A DNA stretch of 64,000 bases, from contig NZ_JAJJMN010000001.1 in NCBI RefSeq assembly GCF_020905335.1, positions 2,480,001 to 2,544,000 of the forward strand, written 5' to 3'. Position numbers and translations under genes: made by a program. Source of the DNA: Flavobacterium lipolyticum. Lineage in GTDB: Bacteria > Bacteroidota > Bacteroidia > Flavobacteriales > Flavobacteriaceae. The notes beneath the pieces were generated by a model. The model worked only from the letters and a program-made list of their open reading frames with translations. It was not told where the DNA came from and made no database searches. This document shows positions 1 to 8,129 of this stretch, piece by piece. The stretch's first letter is position 1, and each line of letters begins with the position of its first letter.

Positions 1-1101
1 TTTAAATTGAAGGATATCAATAAAACACCCGATCATTATGGATTATCCCTTATTTTAGGAGGAGCCGAAAGCAATTTGTGGGATCTATGCCGAACGTATG
101 CAAATTTGTCTTCTACACTAAATTATTATGTTAAGAATCAGGCTCAATACCGAACGAATGAATTTACGGAATTAAATTATAAGAGCAATTTTGAGCCCGA
201 TTTTGGCTCCGAAAGTGATCAGAAGAATATCTTGGGTGCCGGATCAATTTGGGCGGCTTACAACGCCATGGAAGAGGTCAACAGGCCGGAAGGAGATGAA
301 GCCTGGAAGTTTTACGACAGCTCGCTTAAAATTGCCTGGAAAACCGGAACCAGTTTTGGTAATCGCGATGCCTGGGCAATTGGTACAAATTCAAGATATG
401 TGGTGGGAATCTGGGTTGGGAATGCAACAGGTGAGGGGAGGCCTACTTTAACAGGAGTTACAAGTGCCGCACCGATTTTATTTGATGTTTTTAATTTACT
501 GCCAAGACAAAGATGGTTTCAAACGCCTTATAAAGATTTAGCAGAAGTTGAGGTTTGTCGTTTAAGCGGTTATTTGGCCAAAGACGGCTGTCCGAAAATA
601 AAGCAATGGGTTCCCAAAAAAGGGAAGTCGACCAGCGTTTGTCCGTATCACAAAACGGTTCATCTCGATATAACCGGACAATTTCAGGTAAACAGCAGTT
701 GTGAGAGTATTGATAATATGGTGACAAAAAACTGGTTTGTTCTGCCTCCGGTTATGGCATGGTATTACAAAAGCCAGCATATTGAGTACTCGCCTTTGCC
801 TCCGTTTAAAGAAGGCTGTCAGGGTACACAAACCACAACAATGGATTTTATTTATCCCAAAACCAATGGTAAAATTTATTTAACCAAAGATTTTAATAGC
901 AAAGTTCAGCCCGTGATTTTAAAAGTAGCCTATTCCGAAAGAGAAAAAGAGCTTTTTTGGTACGTGGATGACGTTTATAAAGCCACCACAAAAACTTTTC
1001 ACGAATTGCCGGTTACGCCTACTTCAGGAACGCATTATATCACAGTAGTAGATGCTTCTGGCAATGAAATCAGACGAAAAATTGAAATTGTGAGGGAGTA
1101 A
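1..1101 (+). CDS. pbpC: Penicillin-binding protein 1C, C-terminal part (5' end outside window)
   Basis: This is the tail of a bifunctional peptidoglycan synthase of the PBP1C class, which polymerises and cross-links cell-wall glycan at the periplasmic face. The frame is open from base 1, so the gene starts upstream; the TTG at 7 is only the first possible start inside the window. The visible part carries the KTGTS box of the transpeptidase domain (about codon 112 of the visible frame), followed by GNRDAWAIG and VVGIWVGN, typical of class A enzymes. The last 120 or so residues match the layout of the PBP1C C-terminal domain (BiPBP_C) and include a PKTNGKIYL strand. The glycosyltransferase domain and the active-site serine lie outside the window. 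Assignment to 1C rather than 1A rests on that C-terminal domain. Confidence 0.85.
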   Translation, partial: FKLKDINKTPDHYGLSLILGGAESNLWDLCRTYANLSSTLNYYVKNQAQYRTNEFTELNYKSNFEPDFGSESDQKNILGAGSIWAAYNAMEEVNRPEGDEAWKFYDSSLKIAWKTGTSFGNRDAWAIGTNSRYVVGIWVGNATGEGRPTLTGVTSAAPILFDVFNLLPRQRWFQTPYKDLAEVEVCRLSGYLAKDGCPKIKQWVPKKGKSTSVCPYHKTVHLDITGQFQVNSSCESIDNMVTKNWFVLPPVMAWYYKSQHIEYSPLPPFKEGCQGTQTTTMDFIYPKTNGKIYLTKDFNSKVQPVILKVAYSEREKELFWYVDDVYKATTKTFHELPVTPTSGTHYITVVDASGNEIRRKIEIVRE

Positions 1102-1238
1102 AAGGAAGGGCAAAGTTTAAATTCTAAAAACCAATTAGAGATCAGGATGTTTTCTGCCTGTCTGAGAGGGATAGAAGTTTTTCCTGGTGTATCTTTGACT
1201 TTGCGCAGACGGACATTTGATTTTTTTGAAAAATGGGA

Positions 1239-2459
1239 TTAAACTAATAAATTGCTTTTTATTAGTTTGACAGAGCTTTTGCTGATATCTAAGGAAGATG
1301 CTATTTTTTCGAACAGACTCAAGGATTGACTTACTTCTTCAAAAATTTGATTCGCATTTTTAACACCAAAATGTCTCGCTAATTCATGTAGTTGCTTTAG
1401 TCCGGGGTTTTTGCTTTCTCCGGCTACAGTTGTACTATGAAGCCCGTATGAGGAATTAGAAAAAGTCAGGTCATAAGCAGGTGAAAATTTCCAATCTCCA
1501 TTTTTATTCATCAGAAAAGAGAAATTTTTGCTATGATCGTCTCTGTTATGTGCCAAAACATTAAAAGTAGCCAATCGTAATACTTTGGCATAGGCATTAA
1601 AGTCTTTTTCTAATATAAATGCACAATCCATTAAATGTCCGTAATCTAAAGTGCTCATTCTGTAGTTGTCATGTAATAATCCTGACACAGAGTGAAGGTG
1701 GATTTTTTCATTCTTTATTCTGTCAAAACGCTTACAGCCAAAAAAATAATTGCCTTTTTTACTTTTGAATAAGCGAAATTCGTTGACTTCAATTCCTGCA
1801 TTTTGCGCCATTTTATTGTAAGCGTATTCAATTAATGCGATGTCTGGCAAATCATTAGAAGAAGGGAATTTAATGATCCAATGTTCGAAATCATCCGGTA
1901 AATCAGATTTTCCATAAAATAGTTGTTCTGTTTTGGAATTAAAGCCTACTAAGATTTTGGGTCTTGCTCCACCGGATGAGCCTCCAAGTTGAAACAGTTC
2001 TTCTATTATTTCTTCAGAAGTTCCGTTTAGAATAGTTGTTATTTCATCTGAAATATGATCTAAATCAATGTTACTTGAAAGGCTGTTTGTGTTTTCATGT
2101 TCTGGCTCATATGAAATGGCTCCAATGCTATTATTATCAATAAAAGTTAATCGGTCTAATGCTGTTATACTATTTAAGCTGATTCCTTCAGAGAGTAATT
2201 TTCTGTCAAGCAGTAATTTCCCCCATCCATCAGGAATAGAATCAGAGAAAACACCAAAAAGTCCGTCAAAATGAAGTTCGTTCGGAGTGAGGATTTCTCT
2301 GGATAATTTCATTTTAAAGGGTGAAATTTCTAAGCCGCCTTCTATAAAATCGGGATGGTATTTGAAATAGATTTTGTTTTTATTTTGCACTAAATCACCT
2401 ATTTCTGTCTTATGGCTTCCAAGATTTAAAAAGGTTTTTACTTTTGAAGTATTTTGCAT
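1239..2459 (-). CDS. hipA: HipA-family serine/threonine kinase toxin
   Basis: The product is a HipA-type kinase, the toxin half of a type II toxin-antitoxin pair. In E. coli HipA phosphorylates glutamyl-tRNA synthetase and stops translation; the target here is unknown. The 406 residues cover both the N-terminal HipA domain (SIPDGWG near residue 75) and the catalytic C-terminal domain. Visible kinase motifs are a glycine-rich loop GGSSGGARPK (about residues 158-167), the catalytic loop HNRDDHSKN (about 302-310) and the metal-binding SPAYDLTFS (about 325-333). All look intact, so the protein should be active. It starts 2 bp after the stop of the HTH gene, as expected for a co-translated hipBA operon. 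Confidence 0.9.
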   Translation of the reverse strand: MQNTSKVKTFLNLGSHKTEIGDLVQNKNKIYFKYHPDFIEGGLEISPFKMKLSREILTPNELHFDGLFGVFSDSIPDGWGKLLLDRKLLSEGISLNSITALDRLTFIDNNSIGAISYEPEHENTNSLSSNIDLDHISDEITTILNGTSEEIIEELFQLGGSSGGARPKILVGFNSKTEQLFYGKSDLPDDFEHWIIKFPSSNDLPDIALIEYAYNKMAQNAGIEVNEFRLFKSKKGNYFFGCKRFDRIKNEKIHLHSVSGLLHDNYRMSTLDYGHLMDCAFILEKDFNAYAKVLRLATFNVLAHNRDDHSKNFSFLMNKNGDWKFSPAYDLTFSNSSYGLHSTTVAGESKNPGLKQLHELARHFGVKNANQIFEEVSQSLSLFEKIASSLDISKSSVKLIKSNLLV

Positions 2460-2461
2460 AA

Positions 2462-2740
2462 TTAAGGTTTAAATAATTTTTCAATTTCTTTTAAATTGGT
2501 GTCAATTTTAAATATAGAATTGAAATCCTCTAATCGATCAAAGAGGTGGGCGAGTTTTAATAGAGATTCTAGTGAGATTTGCCCAGTTTGCTCAAAACGC
2601 TTGATACTTCCCAGGGAAACGCCAGATTTATTGGCTAATTCAGATTGTGCTATTTTTTTGCTTTTTCTGAACTTTCTGAATTGCTCGGCTAATTCACTTT
2701 GAACCTGACTAGGTGTTTTGTTGATGGAGTAGTTTTTCAT
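2462..2740 (-). CDS. hipB: HipB-like XRE-family antitoxin/repressor
   Basis: This 92-residue protein has a central helix-turn-helix of the XRE/Cro type (about residues 25-75, with QSELANKSGVSLGSIKRFEQ as the two-helix core). It sits immediately upstream of the HipA gene in the same operon, so it is very likely the antitoxin that binds the kinase and represses the operon. The palindrome about 46 bp upstream of its start is the natural candidate operator. The charged tail (KIDTNLKEIEKLFKP) would be the usual site for toxin contact or proteolysis, but that is inference. Confidence 0.85.
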   Translation of the reverse strand: MKNYSINKTPSQVQSELAEQFRKFRKSKKIAQSELANKSGVSLGSIKRFEQTGQISLESLLKLAHLFDRLEDFNSIFKIDTNLKEIEKLFKP

Positions 2741-2785
2741 TTTGGCTAAAATATTAGCTAAATATACAAAATTTATACTATATTG

Positions 2786-2799
2786 GATAATATATTATC
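2786..2799. promoter_or_regulatory. Perfect 14-bp palindrome, candidate HipB operator
   Basis: GATAATATATTATC is its own reverse complement and lies 46-59 bp upstream of the hipB start codon, in the AT-rich leader. HipB-type antitoxins bind palindromes in this position. No second copy was seen nearby, and HipB binding here is inferred. Confidence 0.5.
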
Positions 2800-2873
2800 T
2801 ATTGTTTTTTAGGGATCTATTTAGGATGTTATACTTGTTTAATAAGGTTTACAGTTTAGGTTCGCGAAAAAGC

Positions 2874-2909
2874 ATAAAAAAACCGTCTCGTTAAAAAAAC
2901 GAGACGGTT
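2874..2909 (-). terminator. Intrinsic terminator of the RNase G gene
   Basis: A perfect 12-bp stem (AACCGTCTCGTT pairing with AACGAGACGGTT, 5-nt loop) lies 7 bp past the rng stop codon and is followed on the minus strand by a run of T. The plus strand also has a T run, so it could act in both directions. Confidence 0.9.
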
Positions 2910-2915
2910 TTGTTT

Positions 2916-4460
2916 TTATTCTGAAATAACATTTCCTTTTTTATCATAGAAATGGTATTCTAAGTACGTGTAAGCGTCACGAGGTATGATTTTCACCCAT
3001 TTCTTATGTTCAAAAAACCATTTTGAACGTAATGATGGAAAACCTTTACTGAGGTATGCAGCCACAAACGGATGTACGTTAAGCACAACACTTTTGTGGG
3101 TTTTTAGAATTCTATCTAAATCAGATGAGATTTTATCAATGATTAAAATTGGCGCTTCAATTTCGCCATGTTCATTGTTCGGATCTTCTTCTCTGGTTTT
3201 AATATTAACTTCTGGTCTTACGCGTTGTCTGGTAATTTGAACTAAACCAAATTTACTAGGCGGTAAGATTTTATGCTTTGCTTTATCGTCGCTCATTTCT
3301 TCTCGCAAGAAGTCGAACAAAACCTTCCTGTTTTCTGGATTAGACATATCGATAAAATCAACTACGATTATTCCGCCCATATCACGCAAACGAAGTTGTC
3401 TGGCAATTTCGGCGGCGGCAATCATATTCACTTCCATAGCAGTGTCTTCCTGGTTGGTTGCTTTATTCGAACGATTTCCGCTATTTACGTCTATAACGTG
3501 AAGAGCTTCAGTATGTTCGATAATAAGATAAGCACCTTTACTCATGGAGACGGTTCTTCCAAAAGAAGTTTTGATTTGTCTCTCTATATTGTATTTCTCA
3601 AAAATTGGAGTGTCATTTGATTGATAAAACTTAACAATCGATTGTTTTGAAGGTGCAATTTCTTGCAGATATTCCTTCGTTTGATGGTACAACTCTTCAT
3701 CATCTATTTGAATACCACTAAAGGTATCGTTGAAAACGTCTCTTAATATGGAAGAAGCTCTGTTGAGTTCTCCTAATACTTTTGAGGGATGATGAGCAGT
3801 TGGTAATTTTTTACACATTGCAGTCCATCTGCCAAGCAGGTTCTGCAAATCTTTTTCTAATTCGGCTACGTTTTTGCCTTCGGCTACTGTGCGAACAATA
3901 ACACCAAATCCTTTAGGTTTGATCGATAGAACAAGTTTTTTTAGACGATCCTTTTCTTTTTTGTCTTCTATTTTTTGAGAAATAGAAACACGGTCAGAAA
4001 ACGGAACGAGAACAATAAATCTTCCTGCCAGTGAAAGCTCAGCGCTTATCCTTGGCCCTTTGGTCGAGATAGGTTCTTTTACAACTTGAACTAAAACAGA
4101 TTGATTGGCACTTAAAATATCAGTAATGATGCCATCTTTGTCAATCTCTTTTTCAAACTGAAAGGTTTTTAGGGAGAAATCTTTTATTTTACCTGCGCTT
4201 ACAAGTTTTATGAATTTCAGTTGAGAAGCTAAGTTTGGACCTAAGTCGTGATAATGTAAAAAAGCGTCTTTTTCGAAGCCTACATTTACAAAAGCAGCAT
4301 TAAGTCCGGCAACTGGTTTTCGGATTTTAGCAATAAAAATATCACCAACCTGAAAGTTGCTTTTCTCTTCTTCTTTGTGTAATTCAATTAGTTTTCCATC
4401 TTTTAATAAGGCAAAATCTACGGCTTCAGAACTAGATCTAATGATTAATTCTTTATTCAC
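2916..4460 (-). CDS. rng: Ribonuclease E/G family endoribonuclease
   Basis: This 514-residue cytoplasmic protein matches RNase G (RNase E catalytic part), which cuts single-stranded RNA during rRNA maturation and mRNA decay. An S1 RNA-binding domain lies near the N-terminus (about residues 35-125), followed by the RNase H-like and DNase I-like core. The magnesium-binding aspartates are visible in HVIDVNSGNR (about residue 323) and VVDFIDM (about residue 366). Unlike E. coli RNase E/G, no CPxCxG zinc-link motif follows QITRQRVRPE; that stretch is acidic and polar (REEDPNNEHGE). It lies downstream of the HU and basic-peptide genes on the same strand and has its own terminator. Confidence 0.93.
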   Translation of the reverse strand: MNKELIIRSSSEAVDFALLKDGKLIELHKEEEKSNFQVGDIFIAKIRKPVAGLNAAFVNVGFEKDAFLHYHDLGPNLASQLKFIKLVSAGKIKDFSLKTFQFEKEIDKDGIITDILSANQSVLVQVVKEPISTKGPRISAELSLAGRFIVLVPFSDRVSISQKIEDKKEKDRLKKLVLSIKPKGFGVIVRTVAEGKNVAELEKDLQNLLGRWTAMCKKLPTAHHPSKVLGELNRASSILRDVFNDTFSGIQIDDEELYHQTKEYLQEIAPSKQSIVKFYQSNDTPIFEKYNIERQIKTSFGRTVSMSKGAYLIIEHTEALHVIDVNSGNRSNKATNQEDTAMEVNMIAAAEIARQLRLRDMGGIIVVDFIDMSNPENRKVLFDFLREEMSDDKAKHKILPPSKFGLVQITRQRVRPEVNIKTREEDPNNEHGEIEAPILIIDKISSDLDRILKTHKSVVLNVHPFVAAYLSKGFPSLRSKWFFEHKKWVKIIPRDAYTYLEYHFYDKKGNVISE

Positions 4461-4487
4461 ACTGTAAATTTTTATCCGAACTTTCTA

Positions 4488-4560
4488 GCAATAGGCAGTA
4501 GGCAGTAGGCAATAGGCAAAATAAATTTGCTTAAAGCTTAAAGCTTATAGCTTAAGGCCT
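4488..4560. repeat. Short-period tandem repeats upstream of rng
   Basis: The 268-bp gap between rng and the small basic peptide gene holds two low-complexity runs: an 8-bp-period run built on TAGGCAG/TAGGCAA (about 4490-4518), and a run built on AGCTTAA/AGCTTAT (about 4530-4557). A third run built on GCAGTTA lies near 4620-4650. They look like slipped-strand intergenic repeats; no coding or promoter role is visible. Confidence 0.6.
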
Positions 4561-4711
4561 AATTGTAAGGATGGATTAAACAATATTTTTAACAGGTATT
4601 GAACCCGGGGGAATTTTTGTAAGCAGTTAGCAGTAGCAGTTAACAGTTTTAGGCTGCAAACTGTGACTGTTTACTGAGACTCAATTCCAATTTCAATGAA
4701 CGTTTAAAAAG

Positions 4712-4737
4712 AAAAAAGTAGTTTAAAACTACTTTTT
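4712..4737 (-). terminator. AT-rich hairpin overlapping the stop of the basic peptide gene
   Basis: AAAAAGTAGTTT pairs with AAACTACTTTTT on the minus strand, followed by a T-rich stretch. The stop codon of the 30-aa gene lies inside the stem, so termination and the end of translation overlap. The stem is weak in GC, hence moderate confidence. Confidence 0.6.
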
Positions 4738-4821
4738 CTTCTTGTGACGGTTAGCTCTCGCTCTTTTTTTACGTTTGTGAGTAGCTACCTTATGTCTCTT
4801 TCTTTTTTTACCACTTGGCAT
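4729..4821 (-). CDS. 30-residue highly basic peptide, probable ribosome-associated protein
   Basis: ATG to TAG encodes 30 residues beginning MPSGKKRKRHKVATHKRKKR and ending KKKK; more than half are Lys, Arg or His and none is acidic. I recognise this as a small protein conserved in Bacteroidetes, usually annotated hypothetical. Its composition resembles the C-terminal basic domain of the mS38/COX24 family and the bS22-type mini-proteins of actinobacterial ribosomes, so a structural ribosomal role is plausible but is inference. It lies 31 bp downstream of the HU gene on the same strand, so the HU promoter probably drives it. It is too short for usual gene-length cut-offs. Confidence 0.75.
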   Translation of the reverse strand: MPSGKKRKRHKVATHKRKKRARANRHKKKK

Positions 4822-4852
4822 ATCGTGTCGATTTTATAATTAATTAATAGTA

Positions 4853-5143
4853 TTACTTTGCTTCGTTATTTGTTTTTACTCCTTCTACAAAAACTTTTGC
4901 AGGTTTAAACGCAGGAATATTGTGTGCTGGAATTTTGATAGTAGTGTTTTTAGAAATGTTTCTACCAGTTTTTTCAGCTCTTGTTTTTACAATAAAACTT
5001 CCAAAACCTCTTAGGTAAACATTGTCTCCAGTTTCTAGTGAAGTTTTAACTTCTTCCATAAAAGTTTCAACTGTTGCTTGAACATCTCCTTTTTCAAGAC
5101 CTAGTTTCTCCGAAATTTTCGCTACGATATCTGCTTTCGTCAT
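4853..5143 (-). CDS. hup: HU/IHF-family DNA-binding protein
   Basis: This 96-residue histone-like protein forms dimers that bend and compact DNA in the nucleoid. The whole length matches the HU/IHF fold: N-terminal helices (TKADIVAKISEKLGLEKGDVQ), the conserved LRGFGSFIVKTRAEKTGRN turn, and a DNA-binding arm tipped by IPAFKPAK (about residues 77-84), the IHF/HU proline region. A canonical Bacteroidetes promoter lies just upstream, and the gene for the 30-aa basic peptide follows closely. Confidence 0.95.
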   Translation of the reverse strand: MTKADIVAKISEKLGLEKGDVQATVETFMEEVKTSLETGDNVYLRGFGSFIVKTRAEKTGRNISKNTTIKIPAHNIPAFKPAKVFVEGVKTNNEAK

Positions 5144-5192
5144 TTTCTTTCCTATTTTATTTTATAAATGGTGTACTATTTTTTTGAGTTTG

Positions 5193-5224
5193 CAAATATA
5201 AGAATTAAAAAAATAATTAATCAA
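5193..5224 (-). promoter_or_regulatory. Promoter of the HU gene (TTG-N21-TATATTTG)
   Basis: On the minus strand TTG (5224-5222) is followed 21 bp later by TATATTTG (5200-5193), matching the Bacteroidetes housekeeping promoter consensus. The start codon lies 49 nt beyond the -7 box. Confidence 0.75.
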
Positions 5225-5257
5225 GCTAAATCGTTAAATTTTAATTACATAAACATT

Positions 5258-5265
5258 TACTTTTG
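5258..5265 (+). promoter_or_regulatory. -7 box of mutY promoter (TACTTTTG)
   Basis: TACTTTTG fits TAnnTTTG and would start transcription near 5272, after the TTG at 5263 and 12 or so nt before the ATG at 5284. It therefore argues for the ATG start. No clear -33 TTG was seen. Confidence 0.5.
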
Positions 5266-5283
5266 TATTCTAAGTATTTTGCA

Positions 5284-6330
5284 ATGAATTTTTCTAACGT
5301 GTTGATAAAATGGTATTTACAAAACAAACGTGATTTGCCATGGCGTAAAACGACCAATCCATACCATATTTGGCTCTCAGAAATTATGTTGCAACAGACT
5401 CGAGTTGCGCAAGGAACACCCTATTTTTTTGCTTTTACGAAGGAATTTCCTACCGTATATGATTTAGCAAATGCTTCAGAAGAGCAGGTTTTGAAACTTT
5501 GGCAGGGATTAGGGTATTATTCCCGTGCCCGAAATTTGCATAAAACGGCTCAATATGTCGCCAATGAGCTCAACGGTGTTTTTCCTCCTAGCTATAAAGA
5601 ACTTTTAAAATTAAAAGGTGTTGGAGAATACACGGCTGCAGCAATTGCCTCCTTTTCTTATAATGAGACTGTTCCTGTAGTGGATGGAAATGTATTCAGA
5701 GTGCTTTCTCGTTATTTTGATATTGAATCTGATATCGCTTCGCCTGCAACGAAAAAAGAGTTTACCGAACTGGCTTATGAATTAATGCCAAAGGATAACC
5801 CTGCTATTTTTAATCAGGCGATAATGGAGTTCGGAGCTTTACAATGCGTGCCTAAAAGTCCTGATTGTACGGTTTGTGACTTTAATGATAGCTGTGCAGC
5901 ATTACAAAAGAAAAAGGTAGCCGTTTTGCCTGTTAAATCTAAGAAAGTAAAAGTAACCAATCGTTTCTTTAATTATCTCATTGTAGAAGATGCTTTAGGA
6001 AATACTATACTTCAAAAAAGAACGGCAAAAGGAATCTGGCACAATCTGTATGAGTTTCCGCTTTGGGAAACGGATAAAATCGTAGACTTTGATGTAGTTT
6101 CGAAAGCAGTTACAGACACTGTTTTTTCGTCGTATACAATTATAGGTATAGAAGATTATGCCGAAAGTACTGTTATTCATAAACTTTCGCACCAACATCT
6201 GCACATACAGTTCTGGAGGGTTAGAATTGAGGGTTTAATAGAAAATGGCTTGAAAGCTAGTGAGTTAAATGTTTTTCCTTTTCCAATTGTGATTCACAAT
6301 TTTCTGGAAAAGCAGGAAATAATTTGCTAA
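5284..6330 (+). CDS. mutY: A/G-specific adenine glycosylase
   Basis: MutY removes adenine mispaired with 8-oxoguanine in base excision repair. The ATG at 5284 is preferred over an in-frame TTG at 5263 because it starts the conserved region (LPWRKTTNPYHIW) and lies downstream of the promoter. The 348 residues contain the catalytic Glu in LSEIMLQQTR (about residue 31), the helix-hairpin-helix LKGVGEYTAAAIASF, the catalytic Asp in VVDGNVFR (about 134) and a [4Fe-4S] site spaced C-x6-C-x2-C-x5-C (about 188-204). The last 120 residues match the Nudix-like 8-oxoG recognition domain. ssb follows 37 bp downstream with its own promoter. Confidence 0.96.
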   Translation: MNFSNVLIKWYLQNKRDLPWRKTTNPYHIWLSEIMLQQTRVAQGTPYFFAFTKEFPTVYDLANASEEQVLKLWQGLGYYSRARNLHKTAQYVANELNGVFPPSYKELLKLKGVGEYTAAAIASFSYNETVPVVDGNVFRVLSRYFDIESDIASPATKKEFTELAYELMPKDNPAIFNQAIMEFGALQCVPKSPDCTVCDFNDSCAALQKKKVAVLPVKSKKVKVTNRFFNYLIVEDALGNTILQKRTAKGIWHNLYEFPLWETDKIVDFDVVSKAVTDTVFSSYTIIGIEDYAESTVIHKLSHQHLHIQFWRVRIEGLIENGLKASELNVFPFPIVIHNFLEKQEIIC

Positions 6331-6337
6331 AAAAATG

Positions 6338-6345
6338 TATCTTTG
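6338..6345 (+). promoter_or_regulatory. -7 box of ssb promoter (TATCTTTG)
   Basis: TATCTTTG matches TAnnTTTG exactly and ends 22 nt before the ssb ATG, in the gap after mutY. No TTG at ideal spacing was found. Confidence 0.55.
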
Positions 6346-6367
6346 GGATAAATACCACTAAAAAACT

Positions 6368-6808
6368 ATGAACGGAACATTAAATAAAGTGATGTTAATC
6401 GGCCATTTAGGCGATGATGTAAAAATGCATTATTTTGAGGGAGGAAACTGCATCGGACGTTTTCAATTGGCTACAAACGAAGTGTATATCAATAAAACGA
6501 CCAATGAAAAAATAACTTCAACCGAATGGCACAATTTAGTTGTACGTAATAAAGCGGCCGAAATTTGCGAGAAATATTTGTCGAAAGGAGACAAGATATT
6601 TATTGAAGGACGTATAAAATCACGTCAATGGCAAGCTGAAGACGGTACTACAAAATATACCACAGAAATTCAGGTGACTGAGTTTACTTTCTTGAATACC
6701 AAAAAAGAAACCGGAAATCATAAGCCTAACCAGGACAGTGAGTCACCAAAAAACACTAACTTTGACGCAGCAAATGAAGGCTTACCTATAAATGATCTGC
6801 CTTTTTGA
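6368..6808 (+). CDS. ssb: Single-stranded DNA-binding protein
   Basis: SSB coats single-stranded DNA in replication and repair and recruits partner enzymes. The 146 residues show an OB fold (NKVMLIGHLGDDVKMHYFEG, then STEWHNLVVRNKAAEICEKY and GDKIFIEGRIKSRQW) covering about residues 1-108. A disordered Asn/Lys/Ser-rich linker follows, then the conserved C-terminal tip INDLPF that binds partners. It lies between mutY and gldE on the same strand; gldE begins 23 bp after its stop. Confidence 0.96.
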   Translation: MNGTLNKVMLIGHLGDDVKMHYFEGGNCIGRFQLATNEVYINKTTNEKITSTEWHNLVVRNKAAEICEKYLSKGDKIFIEGRIKSRQWQAEDGTTKYTTEIQVTEFTFLNTKKETGNHKPNQDSESPKNTNFDAANEGLPINDLPF

Positions 6809-6831
6809 ATGTATAACTAATTCTTTTTAAT

Positions 6832-8127
6832 TTGGACCCGGAGCCCAGTTTGTTTCTTAATACGACAGTAGACATCAATTTGATAATTGGCTTTGTCGGA
6901 ATATTTATTTTGCTGTTTTTATCAGCGATAGTTTCAGGTGCCGAAGTGGCACTTTTCTCTTTGTCTCAAAAAGATATCGACGACACCTTGCAGGAGAATC
7001 ATTCAAAAGGAAAAATTATTTCCGACCTTTTGGACAGGCCTAAGAAACTTCTCGCGACCTTATTAGTGGCTAATAATCTTTTTAATATCGCAACCGTTAT
7101 TCTGTTTTCCTTTACAGGCCGGAATATTTTTGGAAACATAGAGTCGCCGGCCCTTAAGTTTATTCTTGAGATTGTTCTGGTTACTTCGCTAATCTTGTTG
7201 TTCGGGGAAGTACTTCCTAAAGTTTATGCCAGCCGTAACAATGTAAAATTTGCAAAACGAACTGCCTATCCATTGGCTGTATTAGATAAATTACTCACGC
7301 CAATCAGTTTGCCGATGCGAAGTGTTACGCTATATTTGCATCATAAATTGGGGAAACAGAAGAATAATTTCTCTGTAAATCAACTTTCACAAGCCTTAGA
7401 ATTGACAGATTCACAAGGTACGTCAACAGAAGAGCAAAAAATACTGGAAGGGATCGTATCTTTTGGTAATACTGATACAAAGCAGGTCATGAGCCCAAGA
7501 ATTGATATTTTTGCTTTAGAAATGTCAGAACCTTTTTCCGGGATTTGTCCTAAAATAATAGAAAAAGGCTTTTCGAGAATTCCGGTATATCGCGACAATA
7601 TAGACCAGATAGAAGGCGTTTTGTTTGTCAAGGATTTGTTGCCGCATATTGATAAGGAAGAATTTGACTGGACCTCTTTAATCAGAAAAGCATTTTTTGT
7701 TCCGGAGAACAAGAAGCTGGATAATTTATTGAAGGATTTTCAGAGCCTTAAAAGCCATTTGGCGATAGTGGTGGATGAATATGGCGGAACGTCAGGATTA
7801 GTCTCTCTGGAAGACGTTATTGAGGAGATTGTAGGGGATATTAGTGATGAGTTTGACGACGAGAATCTGAATTTCTCTCAGATAGATGAAAAGAATTTTC
7901 TTTTTGAAGGAAAAATTAATCTCAAGGATTTTTACAGAATCGTAGCGGTTAATGAAGAAATCTTTGAATCTCATAAAGGTGAAGCCGAGACATTGGCCGG
8001 ATTCATTTTAGAGATTTTGGGTAATTTTCCTAAAAAAGATCAGAAAATAGCGTTCGAAAACTGTGTTTTTACTATAGAAACAGTGGATAAGAAACGTGTA
8101 AAACAAATAAAAGTAACAATAGATTAA
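6832..8127 (+). CDS. gldE: Gliding motility-associated protein GldE (CNNM/CBS/CorC family)
   Basis: GldE is an inner-membrane protein needed for full gliding and type IX secretion in Flavobacterium johnsoniae, where it works with GldD. The 431 residues show an N-terminal CNNM/DUF21 membrane domain with about three helices (residues 15-165), two CBS domains (about 205-340, VMSPRIDIFALEMSE and FQSLKSHLAIVVDEYGGTSG) and a C-terminal CorC/HlyC domain. The start is TTG at 6832: an in-frame stop lies at 6814-6816 and no ATG lies between, and the resulting MDPEPS start fits the family. The gldD start is 2 bp past the stop, indicating an operon. Confidence 0.93.
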   Translation: MDPEPSLFLNTTVDINLIIGFVGIFILLFLSAIVSGAEVALFSLSQKDIDDTLQENHSKGKIISDLLDRPKKLLATLLVANNLFNIATVILFSFTGRNIFGNIESPALKFILEIVLVTSLILLFGEVLPKVYASRNNVKFAKRTAYPLAVLDKLLTPISLPMRSVTLYLHHKLGKQKNNFSVNQLSQALELTDSQGTSTEEQKILEGIVSFGNTDTKQVMSPRIDIFALEMSEPFSGICPKIIEKGFSRIPVYRDNIDQIEGVLFVKDLLPHIDKEEFDWTSLIRKAFFVPENKKLDNLLKDFQSLKSHLAIVVDEYGGTSGLVSLEDVIEEIVGDISDEFDDENLNFSQIDEKNFLFEGKINLKDFYRIVAVNEEIFESHKGEAETLAGFILEILGNFPKKDQKIAFENCVFTIETVDKKRVKQIKVTID

Positions 8128-8129
8128 GA

